From Galeopsis tetrahit (lineage: Eukaryota; Streptophyta; Magnoliopsida; Lamiales; Lamiaceae), in the NCBI GenBank assembly GCA_963675135.1, contig OY776119.1, forward strand, positions 12,501,156 through 12,565,155: DNA of 64,000 nucleotides, given 5' to 3'. Below are positions 1-12,307 of this stretch, one piece after another (the first letter of the stretch is position 1; each line of letters begins with the position of its first letter). A program made the position numbers and the translations under genes. The notes beneath the pieces are model-generated. The model ran no database searches. It had not been told where the DNA came from and saw only the letters and a list, made by a program, of their open reading frames with translations.

Positions 1-153
1 AGTTGAGTATAAACTTTAATTGGGCTCATTGTTAATTTCGTATTCCGCACATTGTAATTCTGATATATCGAAAGATTTTAGAAAAGTCTATTCACCCCCC
101 TCTAGACATTTTCTTTAGCTTCCCTCGATATTAACTCAACTTAGGGACCTACA
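1..153 (+). repeat. 3' end of the copia 5' LTR
   Basis: This stretch repeats at 11850-12002 with no difference seen and ends in ACA just before the primer-binding site. The rest of the LTR lies to the left of the window. Confidence 0.95.
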
Positions 154-155
154 AG

Positions 156-167
156 TGGTATCAGAGC
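156..167 (+). other. Primer-binding site, initiator tRNA-Met type
   Basis: TGGTATCAGAGC begins two bases after the LTR end. This is the standard copia primer site, complementary to the 3' end of initiator tRNA-Met. Confidence 0.93.
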
Positions 168-321
168 AGTAGTTTACAAACTGCTGTTTCTTGATAACCA
201 ACTCAAGACTTGGGTGAAGTCTTGGTCCGTGTCTATACGTGCTCTTACGTGTTCTTTATCGCTGAACTTGAAAACATCTGTTTCTTGATACTATACTGTG
301 ATATTCGTATCTTCTTGAATC

Positions 322-2865
322 ATGTCTCTCGAAATTAGTGCTAACAAGTTACCTAAGTTCCAGGTTCAAGACTATGACTATTGGAAACTAAGGATGGAAG
401 CCATCTTCAGTTCCACTCACGACTTAATGATCTCCGTCATCACTGAAGGTCCAATTGTGACAATGGTCCCCAATACTGCTGCCCTCGACATAAATCAACA
501 CGTGGGCACACTCGTCAAGAAACCAAGGTCAGAACTAACCTCAGAAGAAATGAGACAGAATAATTTGGATAGCTTGGCCAAGAATTACATCTTACACACT
601 CTTCCTAATGAGTATCTAGGAAAAGTGTTAAAATGTAAAACTGCCAAAGAAATGTGGGATCGCTTAGCTATCATTTGTGAAGGGACATCCCTAATCAAAG
701 AAAGCAAGCTTTCTACAGCAGTCCAAAGATTTGAATCATTTCATATGAAAGCTGGTGAAACAATAGACCAGTTGGATACTCGTTTTACCAAAATCATGAA
801 TGAGTTGGAAGTCCTTGGTAAATCTTATACTCCACGTGAAATCAATCTTAGGATTCTCAAAAGCCTTGATAGTCGATGGAAAATGGTAAAAATGCTTGTT
901 AAGAATACCCAAGATATAGACGTGTGGACAGCAGAGACCATGTTTCAAACTCTAAAGGCTCATGAGTTTGATTTAGACGAAGATGAACCTATAGTAAGTA
1001 GTGACAGAGAACATGCTGTATCTAAGAACGTTGCTTTTAAGGCTAGTTCGTCTAAGGTAGACAGGTCGAAGTCTAAAACTAGGTCTACTTCTGTGAAAGA
1101 CGAGTTAGATACTGATCTTAGTCTAAAGGATCAGGTAAGCCTCATGGTTAGAAAGTTTGATAGGCTGAATAAACGTTTCGGAAGATATAAGAAGTTCTAT
1201 AGAGAACATAGAGGGTCTGCTTCTAAGAACTCGTCTGAGACCAGACGAGACCGAAACTCATCCGAAAGGAGAGACGAAGTCTCGAAAGGTAACAAACAAG
1301 ATAGAGAGTCTGATGGTAGGAAGATTGCTCGTTCTGATAGACGTGATAAACGAAGAAATAACTCTCCTATTAAAAAGGCTACTAATGATCTCTTGTGCTA
1401 TAACTGTGAGAAACCAGGTCACTACATATATGAATGTCCAGACCTGAGCACTGATGATCGAGAAGAACGCAAAGCACGAAGGGAAAGAAGATACAACCGT
1501 GGTAAGAAGGCAATGATGGCCAATGATGACTCTGATTCTGACTCAGATGAGTTGCCATCATCCTCATCTAGCTACCCGTCTGAACCAGATCACGATTAAG
1601 CTTTCATAGTAGATGATGGTCTATGTTGCATGGCTAAAATCGACCAAGAGGTATCATCTGCTACATCTTTTCAATCTTGTGATGAATCAGAATCTGATGA
1701 AAGTGACACTGCCAGTAGCAAAGTAGGGAGTAGCCTTCAGCACTCTACTAGTGCAGTTGAAGACGACCTCCTACTTGCCAACAAGGCAATCATTGAAGTC
1801 AGTGACGAAAACATCATTTTAAGAAAAGAAATCATTGATCTTAAGGAAGCTCAGTCTAAAGTAGATCCTAATATAACAGTCCTGAATGAACGCTTGCAAG
1901 AAGAGTTGAGTCAACTCAAAGACAAGTGTGCATTGACAGACAAGTTGTATCAAGACCTACTTAAGACACATGCTACTGAGAAACATGAATTCAATGTTTT
2001 AAAAAGTAAGTGCAAAAAGCTTGAAGAACGTAATAAGTTCTTAGAAACCGAGGTTGTCACTTTAGACCTTAAACTTACTGACCTGGTTAACTCTTCTAAG
2101 GTTAACCTTGAACTGTCAGATAGGTATAGGGCTCCTGCTGACAAGACAGGCATAGGTGCTGAGACACCCAGCTCGTCTACTCAAGTTGCTAAGAACCCTA
2201 CTATCTTCATCTCAAGCTCTTTGACTAATGATAAAGGAAAAGGACCAATGATATACGATATTGGAACTCCATCCGAAGGCAATGTACCTAAACAGACTCA
2301 AGTTAACATTCCAATTACCAAGGGAGGTAAAAAGAAAGTTAACAACAAGCCTGTTCCGTTTAAGACAAGTCAACAAAGGACTAGAAGTCGTGGATGACCT
2401 AATCAGGTCAGATACGAGGACTGGTATCCTGAGGAGATAAGTATTAGACAAGTACAAACTAGATGGAAAGAGCCTAGACCTCCTTTTATAAGGCAGTCTC
2501 AGCTCTACTCGTCTAGACCTAGACAGGTAGGTCCAAAATATCGTACACAAGCAGTCCTATATCCTCCACCTTTGTCATATGATATCAAAGGAGAAGAGAG
2601 ACCTAAACATGTCTATAAACCGTATGGACCTAATGCATATAAACCCTACTCTGACTATCATAGACAAGTGCCTGCTCAAGTAGAGATTAAGTCGAAAGGC
2701 TATCTCCAAAGAGTAGACCCGAACTCGACTGATAGGCCAGATAAGGACAACAAGGTCTTATTTTGCAACAAATATGGTCGAAAGCTTAGAAGATCAAACC
2801 TGATCAGGACTCCAATGTATATTTGGATTCCATTGAACTCGACTAACCCCCCAGGACCCCAATAA
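322..2865 (+). pseudogene. gag: copia gag, one frame interrupted by two stops
   Basis: Nucleocapsid/capsid protein of the Sirevirus-like element. The N-terminal part (322-1599) has the UBN2-type gag fold region, a basic Arg/Lys/Ser-rich stretch, and a CCHC zinc knuckle (CX2CX4HX4C) at about residues 359-372, followed by an Asp/Ser-rich tail. The frame is then cut by TAA at 1597-1599 and continues in the same frame at 1630-2397 as a charged coiled-coil-like segment. It is cut again by TGA at 2395-2397 and stays open to TAA at 2863-2865. Both internal stops could come from single substitutions. The ATG at 322 follows a leader of about 150 bases after the primer site. The long gag with a coiled-coil extension behind the zinc knuckle fits Sireviruses. 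Confidence 0.88.
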
Positions 2866-2885
2866 ACAAGGAGGGTACCTAAATT

Positions 2886-3869
2886 ATGAAATATCATCTA
2901 ATGCAGGGTCGACTCGATCTATACAAGAAGGGTGGCTCAATAGGAGAAACTTGGTACATAGACAGTGGTTGTTCGCACCACATGACTGGTACCAAGGCAC
3001 TTCTATCAAGCTACCATGAGCAAGAAGGACCAAAGGTTATATTCGGTGACAACTCTACAGCAATCACAAAAGGCTTTGGCTATATCCGAAATGGCGACGT
3101 AGAGATACAAGATGTATCATACGTAGAAGGTTTGAAATATAATCTATTATCTGTTTCACAGTTTTGTGATCGAGGTTACAAAGTGCAGTTCAAAAGTCAA
3201 AAGTGCGAAATCATAGACAAGAGGACTCACACCGTACTACTCGTTGGCATAAGACAAGGTAGTGTGTACATTGTGAATTGGAATAGTTGTCCACGGGACA
3301 CTTGTCTTCTTACTAAGACACCCAAAGAGGTCAGTTGGCTCTGGCATAGACGCCTTTGTCACATGAACTTTAAGGTGATTAATAAGATAGCAAGAGATTA
3401 CCTTGTTGAAGGTATACCCAACGAAATCTATTTCAAATCACATGTATGCGATGCCTGTCAAAAAGGTAAACAGGTAAAAGGTTCCTTTAAATCTATTCCA
3501 ACCCTCTCAACAAGTAGAGTTCTTGAACTTCTACATATGGACTTACATGGCCCTATAACTCCTCCAACTTTGAACGGTAGAAGGTACACACTTGTTGTGG
3601 TAGATGACTATTCTAAGTTCACTTGGGTAGTCTTCTTACACAAGAAGAGTGATACACAAACACTCCTACCTGATTTGTTGAAGAAGATACAAGTTGAGAA
3701 GAATCAGTCCATTGTCAAGATCCGTAGTGACAAGGGTACTGAATTCATTAACTGCTATATTAAAGAATTTTGTTCTAAGCGTGGCATCCAGCACCTTACT
3801 AGTGCAGCAAGGACACCACAACAAAATGGAGTAGCAGAACTCTTAAACAAGCCTGCAGGACCATGCTGA
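2886..3869 (+). pseudogene. pol: copia protease and integrase N-terminal part
   Basis: This is a different frame from gag. It has the copia aspartic protease motif DSGCSHHMTG at about 2961-2990, then the GAG-pre-integrase zinc region (H...H...C..C, about 3350-3460), then the integrase core with acidic motifs near MDLHGP (about 3538) and SDKGTEF (about 3727). The reading breaks near 3845: after VAE the usual basic ERKNRT-type segment is missing and the frame shifts into the next ORF. Both sides of the gap share a short AGAAC-like sequence, so a slippage or microhomology deletion is plausible. The product would be a truncated protein without the integrase C-terminus. Confidence 0.9.
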
Positions 3870-6160
3870 CAGAGTATAATACGCCTCAGAAGTTTTGGGC
3901 AGAAGCTATCAATACTGCATGCCACTCACAAAATAGAAGTGCTATCAATAAAGCACTAGGTAAGACACCCTATGAGGTATGGAAAGGTCGAAAACCCAGA
4001 GTTTCATATTTCCATATATTTGGTTGTAAGTGTTTTATCCATAACAATGGGAAAAGCAAGTTGAATGCATTCGATGCTAAAGCAGACGAGGGGATATTCT
4101 TAGGATACTCCTCGACTAGCAAAGCATTTAGAGTATTCAACTACTCAACCCTTTGTGTGGAAGAAACACCACATGTGGTTTTCGATGAATCTCAACAGGA
4201 CTCGTCTGCCAACAAGATCAGTGAGAAAGTTACTGAGCTAACTATCGAATCTGACAAAAATTCAGAGGTATATGAATCCGTTCAAGCATACAATCCATTC
4301 ATGAAAGCCCTCGAATCTGATGACAAGGAAAGGGTAAGTGCTCAAGGTAAGTCTACTAGACCAGTAGACATGCCTGCTCTAGTTGACTCATCTACTCCAG
4401 GTAAATCTGTTGATGATATAAATGATGTTGACATGCATGATGCTATAACTGATCTAGATGATGATACTATGCTTACGAAGACTAGAAAAACATGGAAATC
4501 TGCTCATGATACTGAAAACATCATTGGAGACTCTACTATTGGTGTAAAGACTAGACGACAACTCTTTGAGTCACAAGAACAACCTAGTCCATCTTTGTTT
4601 TGCTGGTGTTGTTTCCTCTCATCTATCGAGCCTAAAACCATCAAAGAGGTTTTAGCTGATAGTAATTGGATCATCGCTATGCAAGACGAGTTGAATCAGT
4701 TTGTTCGAAATGACGTCTGGGAACTTGTTGATAGACCTAAACATCATAATGTAGTTGGCACTCGATGGATTTTCAAGAATAAGAAAGATGAGAATGATGT
4801 AGTTGTTCGTAATAAGGCTAGACTAGTAGCTCAAGGCTATTCACAAGCTGAAGGCATAGATTATGATGAAACATATGCACCTGTTGCTAGACTAGAAGCC
4901 ATTCGATTGTTCCTTGCATATGCTGCTTACATGAAATTTACCGTATATCAAATGGATGTTAAAAGTGCATTTCTTAATGGTATTCTTGCGGAACAAGTGT
5001 ATGTTGAACAACCCCCAGGTTTCGAAGTCAAAGGTAACCAGGTATACAGATTAAAGAAGGCCTTATATGGACTAAAACAAGCTCCAAGAGCCTGGTATGA
5101 TACTCTTTCTCAATTTCTATTAGAAAATGGTTTTACTAAGGGCAAGGTCGATAGAACCTTGTTCAGAAGACAAGAAGGGAAAGACATTTTACTCGTCCAA
5201 ATTTACGTAGATGACATCATTTTTGGTTCACCTAACAAAAAGCTGAGTGAAAGTTTCTCAACACTCATGCAAAGTAAATTTGAGATGTCGATGATGGGTG
5301 AAATGAATTACTTTCTTGGACTTCAAGTAAAACAGACCCCAGAAGGGATTTTCATAAATCAAGCAAAGTATACGCGTAATCTACTAGACAAGTATGGTAT
5401 TAAGACATGTAAATCTTCTGGAGTACCTATGCAACCTACTTACAGGATGGATCCAGACGAGAATGGTAAGTGTGCTGATCAAACTCATTACCGTGGACTT
5501 ATTGGTTCATTACTGTACTTGACTGCTAGTAGACCTGATATTGCATTTTCTGTTGGTGTATGTGCTCGTTTTCAAGCTAATCCAAAAGAGAGTCATATGG
5601 AAACCACTAAAAGGATATTGAAATATTTGAAAGGGACCATCAATCGTGGTATATGGTATCCTTCAAATGATGATCTATCTCTAAGTGGCTACTCTGATTC
5701 TGATTTTGGTGGTTGTAGAATAGATAGGAAATCTACATCTGGTTCTTGTCAATTCTTAGGCACAAAACTCATTTCATGGTTTTCGAAAAAGCAGACAAGT
5801 GTTGCTACCTCTACTACTGAAGCCGAGTACATGGCTGCTGGTAGTTGTTGTAGTCAATTATTATGGCTTATTCAACAGCTTAGAGATTATAATATTTGTG
5901 AATCAAATGTTCCTATTTTCTGTGATAGTAATAGTGCTATTGCCATTACACAAAATCCTGTTCTGCACACACGTTGTAAGCACGTCGATGTGAAACATCA
6001 TTTCATACGTGATCATGTAGAAAAGAAGGATATTCGCATGGAAAAGATTCACACTGATTATCAAAGAGCTGATATTTTCACAAAACCATTAGCTGAGGCC
6101 CGATTTCGTGAATTATGCATTAGTCTAGGACTAATTGATCTTGATCCTACTAGTATGTAG
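3863..6160 (+). pseudogene. pol: copia integrase C-terminus, reverse transcriptase and RNase H
   Basis: Continues the polyprotein after the frameshift near 3845. The first part is the integrase C-terminal region, with FGCKCFIHN at about residue 53 and the GIFLGYSSTSKAFRV motif. The RVT_2 reverse transcriptase follows, with the QMDVKSAFLNG motif (about 4951), KALYGLKQAPRAWY and the catalytic YVDDIIFG (about 5206). The RNase H has SDSDFGG and STTEAEYMA. The frame is open to the stop at 6158-6160. The domain itself looks undamaged, but it has lost its join to protease, so the fusion polyprotein cannot be made. In Sireviruses pol is normally read with gag as a single polyprotein. Confidence 0.93.
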
Positions 6161-7066
6161 AAATGTACTAACCAGACAGGTACAGTCCTAAGAAGAAAGG
6201 AGAAACAGACAAGTTACCACAAAAGAGCAGAGCACTCATCTACTCATCCAACAGACAGGTATACAAGGTCAGACAAGTTGACCAAACAACCCGATGAGGA
6301 AGCTGGTAAAGCTGAGGGTAATACTAAGGGAATAAACATTTAAGGGGGAATCTTTGATTTCTTAAAGATCCTTATGTTGACTCTTTAGTTTGGTAACAGT
6401 CATCTTGTTTGAACCCTGACCATTGACTTAGATTGATATTCATTATTAATTATTCCACTCGACTACCTGTATTACATCTAATTTGTAGTGCAAGAAAAGA
6501 CAGGTTAATATAGTCGTTTGATGATTCAAAGTAGACAAGCATATTCGAAGGGGGAACTCGTCTTGTGCACGTTAGTCTACTCGTCTGTTCTGAATAGACT
6601 CGAACAGACAAGATAAGTGTTCCTATGATGTAAATACTCTAAGTGTTTAAACAAAACGAATTAAGGATATATATGTGTAATTTGAGTATTGAAAGTTTGA
6701 AAAACCTAGAATTGGATGTATACACTCCATTTAATGAGGTGTATATAACCAGTTTGCGCCAAAACTCTACTGTGCTAGGTCAGAGGAATACACTCCTCTA
6801 TCCTACCAATAGAAGAGGCGGATTTCAAATTTTATAATACTAAATCACGTAATATTCTCGATTCCGTAAAACTGAATTTCAAAAGCCTTTCATATGTGAC
6901 CATTGGATTAAATCGTTCAATCTCAACCATTGATTCCAAACTCAAGGTTTAACAAAACCCATACTACTCGTTCATAACTGCTCACAAGTTCTTATCTCTT
7001 GATTCTCATAACTTCTCAAGCACTCAAGATCTTTCGAAATCTCTTACTTTTCTTAATCATTCTACT
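6161..7066 (+). other. Untranslated stretch between pol and third ORF
   Basis: No credible gene. About half a dozen scattered copies of AGACAAG or AGACAGG occur at about 6174-6625, and the element LTR has similar words. A 64-residue ATG ORF at 6643-6837 has no recognisable feature. The stretch probably carries the leader or splice acceptor for the third ORF. Confidence 0.6.
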
Positions 7067-7897
7067 ATGTCGATTGTTTCGATATTTGATGCCCGTACTA
7101 ACATGCAAGCAAGGTTTGATCTAGGCAAGTTCATCACCGAAGGAAGAGTGCATGTGGAGGGTTCGGTGTTTTTCAAAGGAAATCACACTGAAGACAACAA
7201 AGAAATTTTGATAAAATGCTTCAGATGCGGTTTGAGACCCTATTTGGAGGCATTTCCTGAAGTTGTGCTGGAGGAAGAAATGTTAGAGTTTTATGCTACT
7301 GCAACTCGACAAGGCGACTCGATTGAAGCCTTTGTTGGAAGAAGGAGAGTGGAAATCACTCGTGAAGTTTTAACAGAATCACTGAAATTGCCATCCGGAT
7401 CGATAGATATCGAAAGATATGCTGAAGGCAGAGAGTTGAGGTATTTGAGTATTTTCTGTGGAAAACAGTTGAAATTGAATCGCGATGGAAAAATTCCTGC
7501 GGTCAAGAAGAAGGAGCTACTTGACAAATACAAGACTCTTCTTGATATCGCATCAAAAATGTTGCTAGGAGTCACTGGGAGTTTTGACTCTGTGACGCTT
7601 CATAAAGCAAGGATAATGGCCATAATTCATGATGGAATCACTGAAGGAAATTGGTCGAAATTCTTCTTGGATAGGTTGATGTATTACAAGAAGTATGTTC
7701 AAGTCGACACCAGTTCAGTTAACTGGGTTGTGTCTGCGAATGTTAGCTTTGGAAACAAGCTAAGTGTGATTCTACCCATCTTATTGCCCAACAAGACTAG
7801 TTGGAGTAAGGGCAAGCCATTTCATCCTCTTAAGCATTATTTGAAGAAGGAGGCCCTGGAAAAGCAAGCTGCTAGAAGAGCTGCTGCTCCCAGATAA
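7067..7897 (+). pseudogene. Third ORF (envelope-like position), N-terminal part
   Basis: A 276-residue frame starting with ATG. It follows pol and precedes the polypurine tract, the place where Sireviruses carry their so-called envelope-like ORF. The protein is soluble-looking, with mixed alpha/beta composition and a short basic C-terminus (KKEALEKQAARRAAA). I see no signal peptide or membrane span. TAA at 7895-7897 interrupts it. The same frame then stays open to about 8076 and a shift leads into the next block, so the two blocks were probably one ORF. Function is unknown, and the term envelope-like rests on position only. Confidence 0.7.
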
Positions 7898-8039
7898 GTC
7901 CAGATCAATCCTGATGATGCCATGATTGAAGCCGCCTCGTCTAGTTCTGGAGAAGACGAGTCGGGCAGTGAAGGTTCTGAAGAAGCTAAGGCTGGAACTA
8001 GTGGTAGACTAGTTCAGTATGTGGAAGAGGAGGCGATGA

Positions 8040-10502
8040 TTGAAGCTGCAGGAGACTCACTCAGACAAGGAGCCTGAGAAGAAAGAGGAAGAGCTATATG
8101 AATATCGACTGGTGAGAGTCGAGTCGAGTCCGTCACCAGACAAGTCGACTGAAGAAAAGGTTGGTACTTCTTCTAAAGCTTTGTCAATTCCTCTCTCTCT
8201 CCCCGTTAAAACCAAGGCCAGATCACTCCGATCTCGTGCCAAACCTGTACCCAAAACCTCTTCAGTGTTGGCAGTACAACCACTTCGAGCCAACATAACC
8301 CCACACACTACTATATTTGATACAGTTGATACTTCTACAACTGTCGAACCAAACCAAGCCACATTAAAGCCCCAAGAAACCACCATCCAAATTCCTATTA
8401 CCTCAACAGAATATGTTGAACCCCCCAACCCATCTATTTCAGAAACTCCACCAGTTGCCACTGCAACAACTGAGACAGGGACCTTACCTGCTCAGACCCC
8501 TTCTGAAATAAGATTCGAATCCCTCGTCTACTACCCGATGTGTTTGCGAGAGAAGAGATTGCGTTTAAAGATGTCTCACAATCTAAGGAAGATGCTACCA
8601 TCAGTAGAGATCGACACATCTTCAGAAGCTTATGAAAAAATTCTGAGGATATGCACTTGGTATGCGTTGAAAACATCCCCAACAGAAGATCTGTTTGAAG
8701 TCATACAAGGCATGGGAGGTATCTCTAATTTTCAAGATTGGGAGATGGAACAGAAGGAGAATAGTGGAGTCAAGGACCACTCTGAATTGTTTCCACCTCA
8801 TGCATTGACAGCATTGGTGAAGAAAATGTTAAACATACCTGATGATGTTTTATCTTCAGAGATCAAGTTTGATGTTGGTGTTCAAACTGACCTTGTGGAA
8901 GAAGAGTTGATAGTCAAATTAGTTGATGTTGCCAGTCAGACTGATCTGCCTAAGGAAGCTGTTGTAAGTGTTGAAGAAGAAGACAACAACTCAATCGATC
9001 TTGGTGAAGAAGATGATGAGTTTGTTGAAGCCATCTTGTTTAATGAAGATGAGTTAACTGAGACTCAATATTCTACTCATGTGTTTCCAATAGGACTTGT
9101 AGATGAATTGAAGACAGACTTAAAGGAAGTAGTGAAGTCATCTATTGAAGTGTTCTTGGAATCAAAGTTGAAGACAGTTCTTGTTGAACAGAATCAGTCA
9201 CTAGTTGACAGCTCCAGAGAATTAATAGTTGGAGAAGTGAATAAAATGGATTCTACTTTTCGACAAGAAATGTATACACAAATTGAAGATTTCTTGAAGA
9301 AACAAGTTGACTACTTGGAGAACAGGTCTGTTAATTTTGCTAGGTCATTAGCTGAAGAGTCTAGTAAGATGGAAAGACTATACAGGGTGAAGATTGAGAT
9401 AGCTGATGAGCAAAGACGAGAAGCACAAGATCAGTTGGTGCGTTCTCAAGCTATTCTCACTGAGCTGACTAAGCAAAATACCCTACTGCGTCAGACAGCT
9501 GTTCATTTCAAAGATGAGTTGACAATTAACTCAAAGAAGTTGGAGTCTACTGCTGATCGACTAGACAAGATGAGTCGTGATCAGACCCAACAAAAGCAGA
9601 TAGAGCTAGCTGCTGAAGCGATGAAGGAAGCAATGAAAGAAGAAATGACTCGTTTTACTAGTCTATTCACTCTTAAGGCAAGTGATGAAGCCAAAGAGGG
9701 GGAAGAGACAAGTAGAGTTATTATTTCCGCAGAGAAGTCAAGTGCAGAACCTGAAGTTAAGGCTGCTGCGACTGCGATAGAAGAGTTAAGGTATCCCAAG
9801 AGAGGAAGGCTAGTCAAGAAGGCAGATCTTGAACAAGCTGAAGAACAGAAAAGACTGCTGAAAGGAAAAAGTATTGCATCTCCTGAAGCTGAAGTTGAAG
9901 TTCAAACTAGACAAGTCAAGAGAAAACTTGTTCTAGAGAGAAAGAAAGAAGAACTAGGAGATATTCTAGCTGATATTGGTGATGAAGAGGTTGAAGCTCT
10001 TCATAAGAAGCAAAAGCTGGAAGAAGATAGTTATGCTAACAAGAAATTGTTAGGAAAGCATATCAAGATATTGCTGAAATTAAAAGCTGATCCAGATCAA
10101 GTAGAAGATGCCTACATTGATAATTTCATTGACGATGAACATAAAGATGCATGGTTCAAGGTCAAGTTGAAGTGGGAGTTGGATCATTGGATTATTCGCA
10201 AATTTGGAGATCCAGAGAGCAAAGAAGAGTTATACGCAATTTTTGATAAGTTCATGGAAACTCAAGATCGGAATCTATGGAACTTGATCATGAGGATTGC
10301 AACTGCGGTAAGTTTTAATATTCTTGTTCCTATCTTTCCTAAATGGATTACTCCGATGTTAGGTTCTGGAAAGAGGATCGATTACAACCATATCAAAAAG
10401 TTTGAAGAAGACTTGCTGGATAAAGAGAAGATAGAGCCTGAAGAACACATGACAGTAATTCACAAAAGGCTACTAGATGCTTTTGGTGTTCCAAGTTCTT
10501 AA
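8040..10502 (+). pseudogene. Third ORF, C-terminal part, coiled-coil, two LC8-like motifs
   Basis: The frame is open from about 8040 to the stop at 10500-10502. It lacks a clear ATG at its left edge because it continues the previous ORF after a frameshift. The N-terminal part is Pro/Ser/Thr-rich (about 8130-8500). The middle is acidic and carries VGVQTDL (8874-8894) and VASQTDL (8928-8948), which resemble dynein-light-chain LC8 binding sites. Then comes a long charged segment predicted as coiled coil (about 9100-9700), a basic stretch (about 9780-9960) and a C-terminal domain with several Trp residues. I see no membrane span. A link between Sireviruses and LC8 proteins has been reported for Gag. 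Its extension to this ORF is inference. Confidence 0.7.
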
Positions 10503-10703
10503 GAAGGTATTGTATCAGATTAGTTATTTTTGCTCTGGTACTTAGTTTTATTTTGATTAAGTATTTGTAATATCTACTGATCTTGTTTCGAAATGAATGA
10601 AAAGATAAGTACTATTTGATGTTTAAAGACAAGATAACTACTTAACTAGTCTACTATTATGAAAAGATTCAAGTAGTTTTGGCTTCATCAAAAAGGGGGA
10701 AAT
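10503..10703 (+). other. 3' untranslated end with polypurine tract
   Basis: A short non-coding stretch after the third ORF, ending in the polypurine tract AAAAAGGGGGAAA (10690-10702) directly before the TGTTGGG start of the 3' LTR. The tract primes plus-strand DNA synthesis. Confidence 0.9.
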
Positions 10704-12002
10704 TGTTGGGATATGAATCCTAGAACAAGTCCTAAATGATGATAAAAGATAAATTTTGATAAGCCAAAAGGAGACTTGAATATTTTCTAAGTGTTGGCTG
10801 ATCTAGTCTAGTTAAGAGAAGTCATCTTGTACAAGACCAGTAGAGTTCACAAGACAAGTACTAGTTTTAAAAGACAAGTATTATTGAAAGATAAGTACGA
10901 TTTATAAGTACTTCATATTTGTTATTCGTATATGTTAGATTGTTATTGAGCTATGAATAATTGTTGTATAGAGCTCATGATTTTGGATGTAATAGATAGA
11001 TTCTTTGTATAGTTTTTTCTAAGTTGACTAAGCTTTGTAACAAGAGCTTAATGTAATAGTCTTGTTAGGATTAGATGATAGGACTAGATTAGTTCTATGT
11101 TGTAATCTGAAGAAGTCTACTGCACAAAACAAGTAGAAGACGCAGTCTACTACTGAAGGACAAGACAGATGCGCGACTCAAACAAGACAGGTCAACTTAA
11201 AGTTAGTTACAAAAGCGTGTTGAAGATAAAGATTGAAGAATTAGTTAAGGAATAATTAACTGAAGAAACGCGTTAAAGGATAAGAAGAATCAGTTACAAG
11301 TTAGTTTTCAAGAAAGGTTGTTACACAACTGAAAATTCTTGGAATTAGAAGTCTATAAATACCCCAAGGTATTCATTGGTTAAGGACTACTGAAATATTG
11401 ATAACTACTACTTACGAAAGCTTATTGAAGAAATATTCTCAGAGTTTGAAGTTCAGAAAGTGAAGCTACACAAGTCAAGTGAAGATCAAGAAGGCTACTA
11501 CTGAACGAAGAGAAGTTTTATTTTTCGTTTACTGTTTCAAGTTGCTAGTTACTTGTAAAATAGCTAGTAAGATCGAAGATATATCTGGAGATATAATCGA
11601 GAAGATCTAAGTCTTATTTCTTGGGACTTAAAGCTACAAGAACATATTACTCCATTGGACGAGTTAATAAGAATTTCACGACTGGAGTTGTGAGAGTGGA
11701 TGTAGACAAGTTGTCGAACCACTATAAATCTCGTGTTTGATTTACTTTACTATTTGGTTTGTTGTTTAATTGATTAACTGTTTGATTGATTGAATTACAT
11801 ATCTGAACAAGACTAGTTGAGTAAACACTGAAACAGAGTTCTCGAAATAAGTTGAGTATAAACTTTAATTGGGCTCATTGTTAATTTCGTATTCCGCACA
11901 TTGTAATTCTGATATATCGAAAGATTTTAGAAAAGTCTATTCACCCCCCTCTAGACATTTTCTTTAGCTTCCCTCGATATTAACTCAACTTAGGGACCTA
12001 CA
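10704..12002 (+). repeat. copia 3' LTR (1299 bp)
   Basis: Begins TGTTGGGATATGAATCC and ends GGGACCTACA. Its last 153 bases match the 5' LTR end at the window start. A TATA box (TATAAATACC) lies at about 11352. Several AGACAAGT/AGATAAGT words near 10850-10910 are in the U3 part. The solo LTR at 19786-21435 is a diverged relative in the opposite orientation: it shares the last ~110 bases and the TGTTGGGATATGAATCC start. Confidence 0.95.
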
Positions 12003-12129
12003 AGAATTCGACTAGCAAACTCCACTTTTACGCTTAACCTTCTCGTGGGATCGACCTCGTGCTTATCACGCTACAATAGACGCCGTATACTTGCGGTTGT
12101 TTATTTAGTGTTGCATAACACGTGAATCA
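12003..12129 (+). repeat. Remnant of Athila-like 5' LTR right of the copia insertion
   Basis: Matches 18157-18283 except for one base (GACGCCG against GACGTCG). It starts AGAATTCGAC, so the copia element inserted directly in front of AGAAT. The matching duplicate should lie left of the window. Confidence 0.93.
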
Positions 12130-12135
12130 AGTTTA

Positions 12136-12153
12136 TGGCGCCGCTGCCGGGGA
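12136..12153 (+). other. Primer-binding site, tRNA-Asp type
   Basis: TGGCGCCGCTGCCGGGGA lies six bases after the LTR. It is one base off the usual Athila-lineage tRNA-Asp primer site. Confidence 0.85.
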
Positions 12154-12307
12154 GGTTTTTATAAGCTCTAGAGTGTAGGCTAAGAGAGTTTTAGTTTAGA
12201 CATTTACTTGCTTTCTTTATTTGCAAAATTCCAAAAATATTTGTGTTTGTTATCTTGATCTTATTTGCAATTCTCACTCTCGTTTGCTCTTTTGATAGAC
12301 ATGGTTT

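Larger units (their letters stand above)
1..12002 (+). mobile_element. Ty1/copia retrotransposon, Sirevirus (SIRE/Maximus)-like, 5' LTR cut by window edge
   Basis: The order is LTR end, tRNA-Met-type primer site, gag, protease, integrase, reverse transcriptase, RNase H, a long third ORF, polypurine tract and 3' LTR. Integrase before reverse transcriptase defines Ty1/copia. A long gag and an extra ORF after pol fit the Sirevirus lineage. The 153 bases of 5' LTR visible here match the end of the 3' LTR (11850-12002) with no difference seen, which suggests a fairly recent insertion. The coding region is nevertheless broken by stops and frameshifts, so this copy should not be autonomous. It lies inside the 5' LTR of the next element: the bases after 12002 continue as an LTR whose other copy is at 18157-18283. 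Confidence 0.95.

Noticed and set aside
7067..10502. A true retrovirus-like envelope protein
   Set aside because: No signal peptide, membrane span or furin-like site is visible; only its position recalls an envelope gene.
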